A stretch of DNA of 64,000 nucleotides from JAUIAI01 sp963732405 (GTDB taxonomy: Bacteria; Pseudomonadota; Gammaproteobacteria; Burkholderiales; Burkholderiaceae_E). The DNA is taken from the NCBI GenBank assembly GCA_963732405.1, contig CAVSZG010000006.1, forward strand, positions 62,001 to 126,000, in the 5' to 3' direction. A program made the translations under genes and the position numbers. Positions 17,676 to 27,456 of the stretch are shown here, one piece after another (the stretch's first letter is position 1; the number at the start of each line of letters is the position of its first letter). A model generated the notes under the pieces. It saw only the letters and a list, made by a program, of their open reading frames with translations. It searched no databases and had not been told where the DNA came from.

Positions 17676-19602
17676 GTGGCCAAGGATTTCAACCGGATGG
17701 AAGACAGCAATACGAGCGCCAATCAGTCGATCCACCAGGTGTCCGATCCGGCGCGCCGCCAATGGGTTCAGGGCAGCCTGGGCATGACGCTGACCGGGCT
17801 GTTCGGGTCCGGGTCGATGCTGGGCCTGGCGGCGTCGGCCGGTTGCGCGGCGACGGCTGGGGGCGATCCCGGCGCCGACTTTCGCATTGGCTTCACAAGC
17901 ATACCGGTGACCAGTGGTGACACGCTGGTCGTGCCCCAGGGCTATGAGGCGACGGCATTTGCGCCCTGGGGCGAACCGGTTGGCATTGCCGGGAACTCGC
18001 CAGCCTGGCGGGATGATGGATCCAATTCCGCGCAGGATCAGGAAGCGCAGATGGGCATGCATCATGATGGCCTGGAATTTTTCCCGCTCGAGGGTAGTCG
18101 ACGTGGGTTGCTGGTCATGAACCACGAGTACGCCGATGATGGCCTGCTTCATCCGGACGGGATGAAAACCTGGTCGGCCGAGAAGGTGCGCAAATCCCAG
18201 GCGGCGCATGGCATTTCAATCATCGAGATCAGCGTGATCGACGGGCGTTGGCAGATGGTGCGTCCGAGTCGCTATGCGCGCCGGCTCACCGCCTATTCGC
18301 CGTTCGAGCTTGGCGGGCCGGCGGCAGGCCATCGCCTGCTGCAAACAGCCGCCGATCCGCAGGGGCGGGCGGGTGCTGGGCACGCTCAATAACTGCGCCA
18401 GCAGCTTGACCCCCTGGGGAACCTATCTGTCTGGCGAAGAGAATTTTGCGTTCTACTTTGAATCGACGTCACCCGATGCGCATTTGAAGCGCTGGGGCAT
18501 CGGCAAGGGTCTTGGCTATCGCTGGGCCGAGCATGACGAGCGCTTCAATGCCGACAAACATCCGAATGAAGCCAACCGGTTCGGCTGGGTGGTCGAAGTC
18601 GATCCCATGGATCCGACCAGCACGCCGGTCAAGCGCACTGCCCTGGGCCGCGCCGCCCACGAGGGCGCCTGGGTGGGTGTGACCAGGGATAATCGCGCCG
18701 TGGTCTTTTCGGGCGAGGATGCACGCTTCGAATATATCTACAAATTTGTGAGCCGCGATGCGATCAAACCGGGTGGCGGCGCAGCCAATCGAGAACTGCT
18801 GGACCATGGCACCCTGTATGTGGCGCGCTTCGATGCCGACGGAACGGGTCGCTGGATTCCTCTGGTTCATGGTCAGGGCCCGCTCACGGTGGCCAACGGT
18901 TTTGCCGATCAGGGCGAAGTCGTCATCAAGGCGCGTCAGGCAAGTGACCTGTTGGGTGCCACAAAAATGGATCGCCCGGAATGGCTGGCCATCGATCCGC
19001 GCACGCGAGAAGTCTATTGCACGCTGACCAACAACAGCCAGCGCGGTACGCCAGGCAAGCCTGACGTGGATGCGGCCAATCCACGGGCGAAAAACGTGAT
19101 GGGTCAGATCATCCGGTGGCGCGAGGACGGCGATTTTGATGCCACCACCCTGCACTGGAATCATCTGGTGCTGGCGGGCGACCCGGCGCAGGATCGGGCC
19201 GAGGCCAAGGGCAATATCCGCGGGGATATCTTCGCCTGTCCGGATGGCATCGTCTTTGACGCGCGCGGCGTGTTATGGGTCCAGACCGATGCGCATGCCA
19301 CCCAGATGTACAAAGGCGAGATGGTGAACTTCGGTAACAATCAGATGCTGGCCTGCGACACCCGGACCGGCCAGATGCGGCGATTTCTCACTGGGCCGGT
19401 CAATTCAGAGATCACCGGCGCGACCTTCACGCCCGATGGACGCACCCTGTTCATCAACATTCAACACCCGGGCGAAACCCCCACCGACCGAAGTGATCCC
19501 GCCGAGCCCGGCAAGTTCTCGATCTGGCCGGACCGCAAGGGAAGGCCGCGTTCGGCGACCGTGGTGATCCGCAAGACTGATGGCGGCATTATCGGCAGCT
19601 GA
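17676..19602 (+). pseudogene. phoX: PhoX-family (DUF839) phosphatase, frameshifted in this sequence
   Basis: Exported calcium-dependent alkaline phosphatase-like protein of the PhoX family. The GTG start at 17676 follows AGGAGA. The N-terminus has the family's NTSANQ element and a twin-arginine-type signal (ARRQWVQGSLGM). Later landmarks are VVPQGYEAT, HHDGLEFFPL, VMNHEY, TLNNCASSLTPWGTYLSGEENF and DGIVFDARGVLWVQTD. The frame breaks at about 18360-18372: one extra G in the run CAGGGGCGGGCGGG separates TAADPQGR from RVLGTLNN. Corrected length is about 640 aa. It probably encodes a working enzyme if the extra base is an error. Confidence 0.86.
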
Positions 19603-19608
19603 CTGCCG
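19593..19608. terminator. Small hairpin between convergent phoX-like and MCP genes
   Basis: CGGCAG-ctga-CTGCCG, a 6-bp perfect stem with a 4-base loop that includes the phoX-like stop codon. Its position between convergent genes suits a bidirectional terminator, but there is no T-run and the stem is short. Confidence 0.25.
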
Positions 19609-19619
19609 TGGCGAGCAGG

Positions 19620-21167
19620 TCAGCGAACCCGGAATACCGCCATGGCCTGCACGAGTTGGGCTGCCTGATGGCGCAGGCCGTCGGCTGCGGCCGCTGACTC
19701 TTCCACCATGGCGGCATTTTGCTGGGTCGTTCGATCCATCTGCGTGACCGCGACGGCCACCTCACCCACGCCGGTGCTTTGTTCGGCGCTGGCCGCACTG
19801 ATCTCGCTCATGATGGTATTAACACGCTGGATGGCATCGACGATTTCGGTCATCGTATTGCCGGCGCTGCCGACCAGATCGGTGCCCTGATCGATGCGCG
19901 TCACGCTGGCGGAAATCAACGACTTGATCTCCTGAGCGGCATCGGCGGCACGTTTTGCCAGCGAACGAACCTCCGAGGCGACCACGGCGAAGCCGCGGCC
20001 TTGTTCCCCGGCACGCGCCGCTTCGACGGCCGCATTGAGCGCCAGAATATTGGTCTGAAACGCGATGCCATCGATCACGCCGATGATGTCGGCAATGCGG
20101 CGCGACGATTCATGAATATCGCGCATCGTGCCGATCACCTGCTCCATCACGCTGCCGCCCCTGGCGGCCACGGCCGAGGCATTCAATGCCAGCGCATTGG
20201 CATGTTGCGCATTCTCGGCATTGTGACGCACGGTCTGCCCGAGTTCCTCCATGGTGGCGGAGGTCTGTTGCAGGGCGCCGGCCTGGCTCTCGGTCCGTGC
20301 GGACAGATCCCGATTGCCCTGAGCGATCTGCGCACTGACGGTTGCCACGCTCTCGGCATTGTTTCGCACACCGGAGACGATGGTCGATAACGAGGCCTGC
20401 ATCTGGCCAAGCGCATCGAGCAAGGGCGTGAACTCGTCGCGGGAATCATTGGGAATGGGGGTGGTCAGATCGCCGTCCCGGGCCCGCTCAGCCACCGACT
20501 GAGACATGGCCACCCGGCGGCGCAGCACGCGCGCCACATAGGCACTGGACAACAGCAGGCCGGCGATTGACACGATCACCAGCGACACCAGCATCATGAT
20601 CGTGTCGTTGATCTCACTGGCGATTTCCTCGACGTCCTGAGTGAGCTCGGCACGTTGATACGCGACCATCTCATCGAGCACGGCGAGAACCGCATTGCGT
20701 GCCGGAATGGTCACATCGACCAGGAAAGCGAAGGCTTCTTCCTTGCGGTCGGCCAGGATCAGACCGAGGTTGTCGTCGGCGTGTCGCCAGAATGCCGCCA
20801 TAGTCGGCGGCAGCTTCGCGTACATCGCCTTGCCGCGCTCGGTGTATAAGCCCTTTTCATAGATCGCTGCGGAGTCGGCAATGCGCTGTCGCTTACTCGC
20901 AATATCATCGACCGAGGCCTGTCGCTCCGGCCCGGTGCGGGCCAGGATGGCGTGGCGCAACTGCAGGGACGATCGGGTCAGATTCAACTCCATTGCCGCC
21001 GCTTCGGCCAGTTGAGGCACCCGTGAGATCTCTGCGCGACGCGCGGCCTCGGCGACAGCATTGAGCTTGATGTAGGCATAGCCCGCCAGCGAGGCCAGGG
21101 CCAGCGACAAGACGATCACCACAGTCCATAGTCGCTGGGCAATTCCCATCGAGCCGATCACACCCAT
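19620..21167 (-). CDS. Methyl-accepting chemotaxis protein with 4HB ligand domain
   Basis: Complete chemoreceptor, 515 aa. A first membrane helix (about residues 12-32) and a periplasmic four-helix bundle of about 140 residues are followed by a second helix (MMLVSLVIVSIAGLLL), HAMP and the signalling domain. The tip motif GEQGRGFAVVASEVRSLA is intact, as are the flanking hexads. The C-terminus ends AMAVFRVR with no CheR-binding pentapeptide. ATG 21167 has GGAG eight bases upstream; an in-frame codon nine residues earlier lacks this. It is a useful internal reference for the tip-deleted receptor at 5612-6523. The ligand is unknown. Confidence 0.93.
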   Translation of the reverse strand: MGVIGSMGIAQRLWTVVIVLSLALASLAGYAYIKLNAVAEAARRAEISRVPQLAEAAAMELNLTRSSLQLRHAILARTGPERQASVDDIASKRQRIADSAAIYEKGLYTERGKAMYAKLPPTMAAFWRHADDNLGLILADRKEEAFAFLVDVTIPARNAVLAVLDEMVAYQRAELTQDVEEIASEINDTIMMLVSLVIVSIAGLLLSSAYVARVLRRRVAMSQSVAERARDGDLTTPIPNDSRDEFTPLLDALGQMQASLSTIVSGVRNNAESVATVSAQIAQGNRDLSARTESQAGALQQTSATMEELGQTVRHNAENAQHANALALNASAVAARGGSVMEQVIGTMRDIHESSRRIADIIGVIDGIAFQTNILALNAAVEAARAGEQGRGFAVVASEVRSLAKRAADAAQEIKSLISASVTRIDQGTDLVGSAGNTMTEIVDAIQRVNTIMSEISAASAEQSTGVGEVAVAVTQMDRTTQQNAAMVEESAAAADGLRHQAAQLVQAMAVFRVR

Positions 21168-21547
21168 GGTCAATGCTCCGGAGTTGAAACACACTGCGTC
21201 CGCCGCCCCGGAAGAAGGTAGCGCTCGGCTAGTTTCAGAGTATGGTGCCCGATGACGGTGAATCCGATCGACGGAAATGACCGGTCGGTCGCCGGTAGAT
21301 TGACTGGAATTGAACGATCACGCGGATTGTGCGGCAGACCCTGTGCCTGATGCAGCGAGCAATCGACGCGCAATGACCATGCGTATCTGCCCGGCGCGCA
21401 GTCGATGTCGTGACTTATCGGCCCATCGCGCGCTGGCGCTCCTTCTCGAGCATGCGCCAGGCGCTTGCGACCGACCCCCTTGCTTGCGGCGCGAAACGTA
21501 GCCCGGACGGCGCGAGCGGGAGGGCGCCGGTGCCAAGACGCCCTCGG
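21168..21547. other. Intergenic region, 380 bases, no gene found
   Basis: It lies upstream of the MCP and downstream of the transketolase gene, both leftward. Short open frames are present, but none has a convincing ribosome-binding site or recognisable protein. It should hold the MCP promoter; no clear sigma-70 or sigma-28 element was identified by eye. Confidence 0.5.
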
Positions 21548-23614
21548 TCACGCCAACCGGGCTGTGCCCTGGGATGTTGACTCCCGCGCCACACTGGCCT
21601 GAACCGCAGACACCACGGCTTCGGCCGTGATGCCGAAATGCCGATATAACTCGTCGGCCGGCCCGGAGGCACCGAATCCGCTCATGCCGATGAACCCGCC
21701 CGAGAGGCCCAGATAGGCATCCCAACCCTGGCGCACGCCCGCTTCGACCGCCACGGTGATCGTGCCGGGTTGCAACACCCGATCGCGAAAGACGCTGTCC
21801 TGTTCGTCGAATCGCTCCATGCACGGCATGGAGACCACCGCCGTTGGCAGGCCGAGGGCTTGCAGGCGGGTACGCGCCGCCACTGCGATGGCGACTTCTG
21901 AACCGGTGGCGATGAGGGTGACGCGCCGCCCACCCGTCGCTTCCGCCAGCACATAACCGCCCTGGCGCGCATCGCCGGTCGTGCTGGTGCGCGGCAGTGG
22001 CGGCAGGGCCTGGCGCGAAAACACCAATGCCACCGGTCCGGCACGATGCGCGAGTGCCGCCTGCCAGCATTCCACAGCCTCGTCGGCATCGGCCGGGCGC
22101 ATGACCAGCAGATCAGGCAGGGCGCGCAGCGAGGCGAGGATCTCCACCGGCTGATGGGTCGGTCCATTGCGACCGATGCCGATCGAGTCATGACTGAATA
22201 CGAACTTGACCGGCAGTTTCATCAGCGCGGCCATCCGGATCGCCGGGCGCAGGTAGTCGGAAAATGCCAGATAGGTGACAGTGACCGGGATTACGCCGCC
22301 ATGGGCCGCCATGCCATTGGCCATGGCCCCCATCAGGTGTTCGCGCACGCCGCAGTGGATGTAGGCGCCCGCCGGATGCCCGGCCGTGAAGGCGGCGAGT
22401 CGACGCTTGTGACCAGTCGGCGCCTCCAGGTCGGCGCAGGCGACCAGTCGTTCGGGCAGCAGGTCGGTGAGCCGGTCGTTGATCGCGGCCGACAGATCGA
22501 TGCCGCCCTGAGGACCGGCTGCGCGCAGCGTCGGTTTCAACTGATCCAGTGCGTGCTCCCAACCCGCGGGCAAGTCGCCACGCATGATGCGCTCGAACGC
22601 CAGTCGTTCGGTGTCGGGCAGGGCGGCAACCCTGGCCTGCCATAACGCATGCAACGCGCCGCCCCGCGATCCGGCCTGTCGCCAGGGTTCGAGAATGGTG
22701 TCGGGAATCTCGAAGGGGGCATGGGGCCAGTTCAGGCTTTCGCGCATCTGCCGCGCATCGTCCTCGAACAGTCTTGCGCTATGCCCGCCGCGCTGACCCT
22801 GCAGCCGCTCGATGCCGCGCGCGATGATCGTCCGGCAGGCAATCATCGAGGGTCGCGCGTCGTCACGCGCCGCGGCAATCGCGGCGCTCACCGCCGCCAT
22901 GTCGTGACCGTCGGCTTCGATCACATGCCAGCCGGCCACCCGAAAACGCGCGGCCACGTTCTCGCTGATCGACAGATCCGTGCTGCCGTCATCGGTGATC
23001 TGGTTGTTGTCCCAGAGCAGAATCAATCGGCCCAGTCGCAGATGGCCGGCCAGCGAGATCATCTCCTGGCCGATGCCCTCTTGAAGACAACCATCGCCCA
23101 CGAAGGCATAGGTGTAGTGATCAACCAGGGCGGCACCGAATCGTGCGCGCTGGTAGGCCTCGGCCACGGCCATGCCGCAGGCGTTGGCAATGCCCTGACC
23201 GAGCGGCCCGGTGGTCACCTCGATACCGGTGTCGGGGTCGAATTCCGGATGTCCGGCGCAGTGCGAACCCATCTCGCGGAAGCGCCGGATCTGCTGAATC
23301 GTGATCCGCGGATAACCGCTCAGATAGAGCAGCGAATACAGCAGCATCGAGCCATGTCCGTTGGACAATACGACACGATCGCGGTCCGCCCAGGTAGCCG
23401 CAGCCGGATCATGCTTCAGATGATCCAGATAGAGTGCGGTGGCGATCTCGGCCATGCCCAAGGGCACGCCCTGATGCCCTTCGCCGGCCTGCACGATCGC
23501 GTCGACCGAGAGAAAGCGGATCGCATCGGCCAGGGGCTGACGCGACTGGGCGCGCCATGCTTGAGTTGGCAAGGCCGTGGCCTGCGCCGAAGCGATCAGA
23601 GACCCGTTCGACAT
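21548..23614 (-). CDS. tkt: Transketolase, full-length, with altered substrate-site motif
   Basis: Thiamine-diphosphate transketolase, 688 aa, moving two-carbon ketol units between sugars. The TPP-binding region GDGCLQEGIGQEM ... LLWDNNQ, the segment HGSMLLYSLLYLSGY and the catalytic glutamate in HCGVREHLMGA are present. In canonical enzymes the substrate loop reads GEDGPTHQPxE; here it is GIGRNGPTHQPVE (about residues 479-491), so the conserved Glu-Asp is Arg-Asn. The usual TRxAS stretch that supplies a phosphate-binding Arg reads DLSAAIN. This suggests a changed acceptor or a non-phosphorylated substrate. It is the last gene of an operon with a split transketolase and two dehydrogenases, so it is probably catabolic. 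Confidence 0.92.
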   Translation of the reverse strand: MSNGSLIASAQATALPTQAWRAQSRQPLADAIRFLSVDAIVQAGEGHQGVPLGMAEIATALYLDHLKHDPAAATWADRDRVVLSNGHGSMLLYSLLYLSGYPRITIQQIRRFREMGSHCAGHPEFDPDTGIEVTTGPLGQGIANACGMAVAEAYQRARFGAALVDHYTYAFVGDGCLQEGIGQEMISLAGHLRLGRLILLWDNNQITDDGSTDLSISENVAARFRVAGWHVIEADGHDMAAVSAAIAAARDDARPSMIACRTIIARGIERLQGQRGGHSARLFEDDARQMRESLNWPHAPFEIPDTILEPWRQAGSRGGALHALWQARVAALPDTERLAFERIMRGDLPAGWEHALDQLKPTLRAAGPQGGIDLSAAINDRLTDLLPERLVACADLEAPTGHKRRLAAFTAGHPAGAYIHCGVREHLMGAMANGMAAHGGVIPVTVTYLAFSDYLRPAIRMAALMKLPVKFVFSHDSIGIGRNGPTHQPVEILASLRALPDLLVMRPADADEAVECWQAALAHRAGPVALVFSRQALPPLPRTSTTGDARQGGYVLAEATGGRRVTLIATGSEVAIAVAARTRLQALGLPTAVVSMPCMERFDEQDSVFRDRVLQPGTITVAVEAGVRQGWDAYLGLSGGFIGMSGFGASGPADELYRHFGITAEAVVSAVQASVARESTSQGTARLA

Positions 23615-23615
23615 A

Positions 23616-24365
23616 TCAGTGGATCAACATGCCGCCGTTGACATCGAGCGTGATGCCCGTGCAGTAGCGCGACAGATCGCTCGCCAGGAACAGCACGCAG
23701 CCGGCCACATCGATCGGCTCGCCGATCCGGTTCAACGGGATCGCCGCGAGTATGTCGGCCATGCGATCGTCGGGAATCAGCCCCTTGTTGATATCGGTGG
23801 CAATCAGGCCGGGCGTCACGCAGTTGACGCGGATGTTGTCCGGACCGAACTCGCGAGCCATTGCCCTGGCCAGGCCGAGCACGCCACCCTTGGCGGCCGA
23901 GTAGTGCGGCCCGCCCAGGATGCCGCCGCCGCGCTGCGCCGATACCGACGAGGTGCAGACGATCGAACCCTGGCGACGTTGGCGCATGGCGGGCAGCACG
24001 GCCTGCGACATGTACAGCGTGCCGCGCAGGCTCACGTCCAGTACTGCATCGTAGTCGGCTGCGGTGATCTGCTCGGTCTTGCGCGGTTGCGTGATGCCGG
24101 CATTGTTGAACAGGATGTCGATCCGGCCGAACTGCGCGAGCACCTTGGCGACCGCCGCGTCGCAGGCCTGGCGGTCGGTCACATTGCCGACCACCCCCAG
24201 ATGGCCATCGCCCAATTGGCGGGCGGCGGCGTCGACCGCCTCCTGTTGCAGGTCGAGGATGGCGACCCTGGCGCCTTGTTCGGCCATCATTCGGGCGCTG
24301 GCGAAGCCCAGGCCGTTGGGGTTGGCGCCGCCGGTGATCAGGGCCACTTTGTCTTTCAGTAACAT
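23616..24365 (-). CDS. SDR family oxidoreductase (FabG-like)
   Basis: Short-chain dehydrogenase, 249 aa. Cofactor motif TGGANPNGLG, structural FNNAGIT, catalytic serine in CTSSVSA and catalytic pair YSAAK. An Asp at the end of the second strand (AILDLQ) suggests NAD. It is placed between the LtnD-like dehydrogenase and the transketolase with gaps of 35 bases and 1 base. It probably oxidises a sugar or polyol feeding the transketolase step. The exact substrate cannot be read. Confidence 0.92.
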   Translation of the reverse strand: MLLKDKVALITGGANPNGLGFASARMMAEQGARVAILDLQQEAVDAAARQLGDGHLGVVGNVTDRQACDAAVAKVLAQFGRIDILFNNAGITQPRKTEQITAADYDAVLDVSLRGTLYMSQAVLPAMRQRRQGSIVCTSSVSAQRGGGILGGPHYSAAKGGVLGLARAMAREFGPDNIRVNCVTPGLIATDINKGLIPDDRMADILAAIPLNRIGEPIDVAGCVLFLASDLSRYCTGITLDVNGGMLIH

Positions 24366-24400
24366 GGGTAGATTCTCCTGGTGAGTGGATACGGCGTTGG

Positions 24401-25279
24401 TCAGTTCACGCCGTTCAGTAACTGATAGCTGCGGATGACCTGACTGTCGTCGGCAGCGCCGTCGCCGCGGCCCGAGGCCGCCAGAAACAATTGCAGAGCG
24501 ACCGAGGCGATGGGCAGTGCGGCCCGGCTGTCGCGTCCGGCCTCCATCACGATGCCCAGGTCCTTGACGAAAATGTCGACCGCGCTCGTCACTTCGGGGT
24601 CGTGTTCGAGCATGCGCGGACCACGATCCTTGAGCATCCAGCTCGAGGCCGATGAGCCGGCCATGATCTCGAGCAGGACGTTCAGGTCCAGGCCGACCTT
24701 TCCCGCCAGCGAAAAGGCTTCGGCCGCGACAGCAATGTGTACGCCGCAGAGCAGCTGGTTGACGGTCTTGACCATCGCGCCCTGGCCGGGTCTCTGGCCC
24801 ACATGGAACAACCGCTGACCCAGCGCATCGAACACCGGCAGGATGTCGGCATACGTGGCTGTTTCGCAGGCAGCCATGATCGTGAGCGATCCGGCCTTTG
24901 CGCCGACCACGCCACCGGACACCGGGGCATCGACGAATCGGCGGCCGGTGTCGATCACACGCTCGCCGATCCGCTGCGCGGCACTCGGTGGGCAGGTTGC
25001 CATCAGGCAGACGATCGCACTCGCCGGCAACGCGGCGAGCGCGCCCTGTCCGAACAGAATCTGCTCTGCCTGGTCGGCATTGACCACCATCAGGATCAGC
25101 ACGTCGGCGCCGGTCGCGGCCGCGGCAACTGAATCCGGACGCTCGCCGCCGGCGTCGGCCAGAGCCTGCAAGGCGTGCGGGTTCAGATCGATCCCGCGCA
25201 CGGTGTACCCGCGGGCCAGCAGGTTGCAGGACATCGGCAGGCCCATCGCGCCCAGACCGGCAAAGGCAATCGTCTTCAT
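24401..25279 (-). CDS. 3-hydroxyisobutyrate dehydrogenase-family protein, L-threonate dehydrogenase (LtnD)-like
   Basis: Beta-hydroxyacid dehydrogenase of 292 aa. The Rossmann motif is AGLGAMGLPM, the substrate segment DAPVSGGVVGA and the catalytic lysine lies in MVKTVNQLLCG. The segments SSASSWMLKDRGPRM and TSAVDIFVKDLGIV resemble the LtnD/YgbJ branch that oxidises four-carbon sugar acids. ATG 25279 follows GAGG with eight-base spacing; an upstream in-frame ATG at 25300 is weaker. The neighbours are transketolases rather than the kinase and decarboxylase of threonate pathways, so the true substrate may differ. Confidence 0.88.
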   Translation of the reverse strand: MKTIAFAGLGAMGLPMSCNLLARGYTVRGIDLNPHALQALADAGGERPDSVAAAATGADVLILMVVNADQAEQILFGQGALAALPASAIVCLMATCPPSAAQRIGERVIDTGRRFVDAPVSGGVVGAKAGSLTIMAACETATYADILPVFDALGQRLFHVGQRPGQGAMVKTVNQLLCGVHIAVAAEAFSLAGKVGLDLNVLLEIMAGSSASSWMLKDRGPRMLEHDPEVTSAVDIFVKDLGIVMEAGRDSRAALPIASVALQLFLAASGRGDGAADDSQVIRSYQLLNGVN

Positions 25280-25379
25280 GGTGTCGACCTCGGATGGCAT
25301 GAATCAGTACAGCGCGAGTGAGGGCAGGTACGAGAGCATCACGATCTGTGCAGTCCTCGTCCGTCTCTATCTGAACGGA

Positions 25380-26384
25380 CTATTCCGACAGCCAGCCTTT
25401 GAGGCTTGCCACCAGCGAATCGGTCGACAGGCCGTAGCGATCATGCAGCGTTGGCAATGCGCCGGCGTCCAGGTAGGCATCGGGCAATGCCACCTGACGC
25501 ATGAGGGGCCTGACGGTCGAGCGCATCAGCAGCGCAGCGACCGAGTCCCCAAGCCCACCAATCACCGAATGATTCTCCGCTACCACGAGCAGCCGGCCGG
25601 GCCGGGCCGCCTCGCGCAGAATCGTGGCCTCGTCCAATGGCTTGATCGTGGGCACATGCAAGACCGCTGCATCGATGCGATCGGCGCGAAGCCGGGTGGC
25701 GGCCTCGAGTGCCCGCATGGTCATCAGGCCGGTGCTGATCAGGAGCACATCGGTGCCATCGCGCAGCATCTTCGCCTTGCCCAGTTCGAAGCGATAGTCG
25801 TATTCATCCAGCACCATGGGCACGTTGCCGCGCAGCAGCCGCAGGTATACCGGGCCCTGGTGCTCGGCGATCGCCGGCACGGCCTGCTCCAGATCGAGCG
25901 CATCGCAGGGATCGACGATGGTCATGCCCGGCACGCCGCGCATCAGCGCGATGTCTTCGGTGGCCTGATGGCTAGGCCCGTAACCGGTGGTCAGACCCGG
26001 CAGTGCCGCGCAGATCTTCACGTTCAGATGCTCTTCACCGATCACCTGATGCACGAAGTCGAAGGCGCGGCGCGTGGCGAAGACGGCGTAGCTGGTGGCG
26101 AACGGCGTCAGCCCGGTTTTGGCCATGCCGCCAGCGGCCGCCATGAGCAATTGCTCGGCCATACCCATTTGAAAATACCGATCCGGATAGGCCTGACCGA
26201 ACAGATGCAGATCGGTGTACTTGCCCAGATCGGCCGTGAGGCCGACGATATCGGCACGCTCGCGAGCCAGCTCGACCAAGGCCTTGCCGAACGGCGCTGC
26301 CTTGACGCGCTGGCCTTCTGCGGCGATCGAGGCAATCATCGCCGAAGTGGTCAGACGCGGCTTTTTCCCGGTGGTGGTGCTCAT
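25380..26384 (-). CDS. Split transketolase, C-terminal subunit (pyrimidine-binding)
   Basis: C-terminal half of a two-subunit transketolase, 334 aa. It has the pyrimidine-domain segment YFQMGMAEQLLMAAAGGMA, whose Glu activates the cofactor. It also has the conserved GPSHQATEDIALMR and the C-terminal transketolase domain (LLISTGLMTMRALEA). The ATG overlaps the stop of the N-terminal subunit (ATGA), fitting equal production of both. Split transketolases are known in apiose (AptA/AptB) and sulfoquinovose (SqwG/SqwH) breakdown, but none of the other genes of those pathways is visible here. Confidence 0.92.
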   Translation of the reverse strand: MSTTTGKKPRLTTSAMIASIAAEGQRVKAAPFGKALVELARERADIVGLTADLGKYTDLHLFGQAYPDRYFQMGMAEQLLMAAAGGMAKTGLTPFATSYAVFATRRAFDFVHQVIGEEHLNVKICAALPGLTTGYGPSHQATEDIALMRGVPGMTIVDPCDALDLEQAVPAIAEHQGPVYLRLLRGNVPMVLDEYDYRFELGKAKMLRDGTDVLLISTGLMTMRALEAATRLRADRIDAAVLHVPTIKPLDEATILREAARPGRLLVVAENHSVIGGLGDSVAALLMRSTVRPLMRQVALPDAYLDAGALPTLHDRYGLSTDSLVASLKGWLSE

Positions 26385-27271
26385 GACTGATCTCCCTGAC
26401 CGAATGCAGCATCCAGGATGGCCAGTGCCGCCTGCCACTCGGGTGGATCGACCCGGATGAAATGATTCTTCTCGCGCTGCTCCAGAAAGGGCACGCCCTT
26501 GCCCATCAAGGTGTCGAACAGAATCACCCGCGGCCTCGCCTCATCGAGTGTGCGTGCCGCTTCGAAGGCGCGAAGCACCGAGGGCAGGTCATTGCCGTCC
26601 ACCCGTTGGACATGCCAGCCGAAGGCGGCCCATTTGTCGGCGAGCGGCTCGAAGCCCAGGATCCGGTTCGACGGACCGTCGGCTTGCTGATTGTTGATAT
26701 CGACCAGACAGATCAGGTTGGCGAGCTGGTGATGGGCGGCCGACATGGCCGCCTCCCAGGTCGACCCTTCATCGAGCTCACCGTCGGACATCGAGTTGTA
26801 GACGAAGGCGGGAATCTGTTGGTGACGCAGGCCCAGGGCGATGCCCACGCCGATCGCCAGCCCCTGGCCGAGCGAGCCGCCCGAAATTTCCATACCAGGC
26901 GTATACGTGGCCATGCCGGACATCGGCAGCCGACTGTCGTCGCAGCCATAGGTATCCAGCTCGTTTTCTTCGATGATGCCGGCCGCCATCAACGCCGCGT
27001 AATGGGCGATGGCATAGTGCCCGTGCGAGAGCAGAAAGCGATCGCGCTGTGGCCAGTCCGGGTCATCGGCCCGCAATGCCATGGCATGGCAATACGCCAC
27101 GGCCAATACATCGGCCCAGCCCAGGGCCTGGCCGATATAACCCTGCCCCTGGATCTCACCCATGCGCAGGGCAAAGCGTCTGATTCGATAGGCGGCATGG
27201 CGCAGCTTGCGCAATGCCGCCGGGTCGGCGGCGGTGTCGCCGACGGGGGCCTTGGCCAGTTCCTGGTTCAT
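26381..27271 (-). CDS. Split transketolase, N-terminal subunit (TPP diphosphate-binding)
   Basis: N-terminal half, 296 aa. It carries LLSHGHYAIAHYAALMAAG and the cofactor segments ISGGSLGQGLAIGVG, MSDGELDEGSTWEAAM and CLVDINNQQADG. It is the first gene of the leftward operon tktN-tktC-dehydrogenase-SDR-tkt, with a LysR gene diverging from the same intergenic region. A good AGGGAGTC ribosome-binding region precedes the start. With its partner it forms a second, separate transketolase in the same operon as the full-length one. Confidence 0.92.
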   Translation of the reverse strand: MNQELAKAPVGDTAADPAALRKLRHAAYRIRRFALRMGEIQGQGYIGQALGWADVLAVAYCHAMALRADDPDWPQRDRFLLSHGHYAIAHYAALMAAGIIEENELDTYGCDDSRLPMSGMATYTPGMEISGGSLGQGLAIGVGIALGLRHQQIPAFVYNSMSDGELDEGSTWEAAMSAAHHQLANLICLVDINNQQADGPSNRILGFEPLADKWAAFGWHVQRVDGNDLPSVLRAFEAARTLDEARPRVILFDTLMGKGVPFLEQREKNHFIRVDPPEWQAALAILDAAFGQGDQS

Positions 27272-27317
27272 GAGGGAGTCTCCCGGTCGCCCGGTCTGGG
27301 GGCGGGTATTGACGGCG

Positions 27318-27334
27318 GTTTGGCACCGCCAAGG
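27318..27334. promoter_or_regulatory. Inverted repeat upstream of split transketolase operon
   Basis: GGCGGT-ttggc-ACCGCC, a perfect 6-bp dyad within 65 bases of the tktN start and close to a TTGACG sequence. It could be a regulator half-site or just a GC-rich hairpin. Confidence 0.3.
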
Positions 27335-27407
27335 TATGGATCGAGCGGATCATAAGAGCTTGCCGTGATGGGCTCAAATGATTAATGATTCGATATTGGT
27401 GAACTGA

Positions 27408-27419
27408 ATTCATGTGAAT
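27408..27419. promoter_or_regulatory. Dyad upstream of LysR gene
   Basis: ATTCA-TG-TGAAT, a perfect 5-bp dyad 38 bases before the LysR start, in an AT-rich island that contains two ATGATT repeats. LysR regulators commonly bind AT-rich dyads of this sort in the shared intergenic region. Confidence 0.35.
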
Positions 27420-27456
27420 CGGGGTTGCCCGAACCCGTATCCAGAGACCGGCGTCC

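Noticed and set aside
21310..21501. Small rightward frame in the gap between the MCP and transketolase genes
   Set aside because: Cys/Arg/Pro-rich, no ribosome-binding site and no resemblance to a protein family.
24843..26390. Long rightward open frame (515 codons) across the dehydrogenase and transketolase subunit genes
   Set aside because: It spans two real genes and their gap, and its composition is typical of antisense reading.
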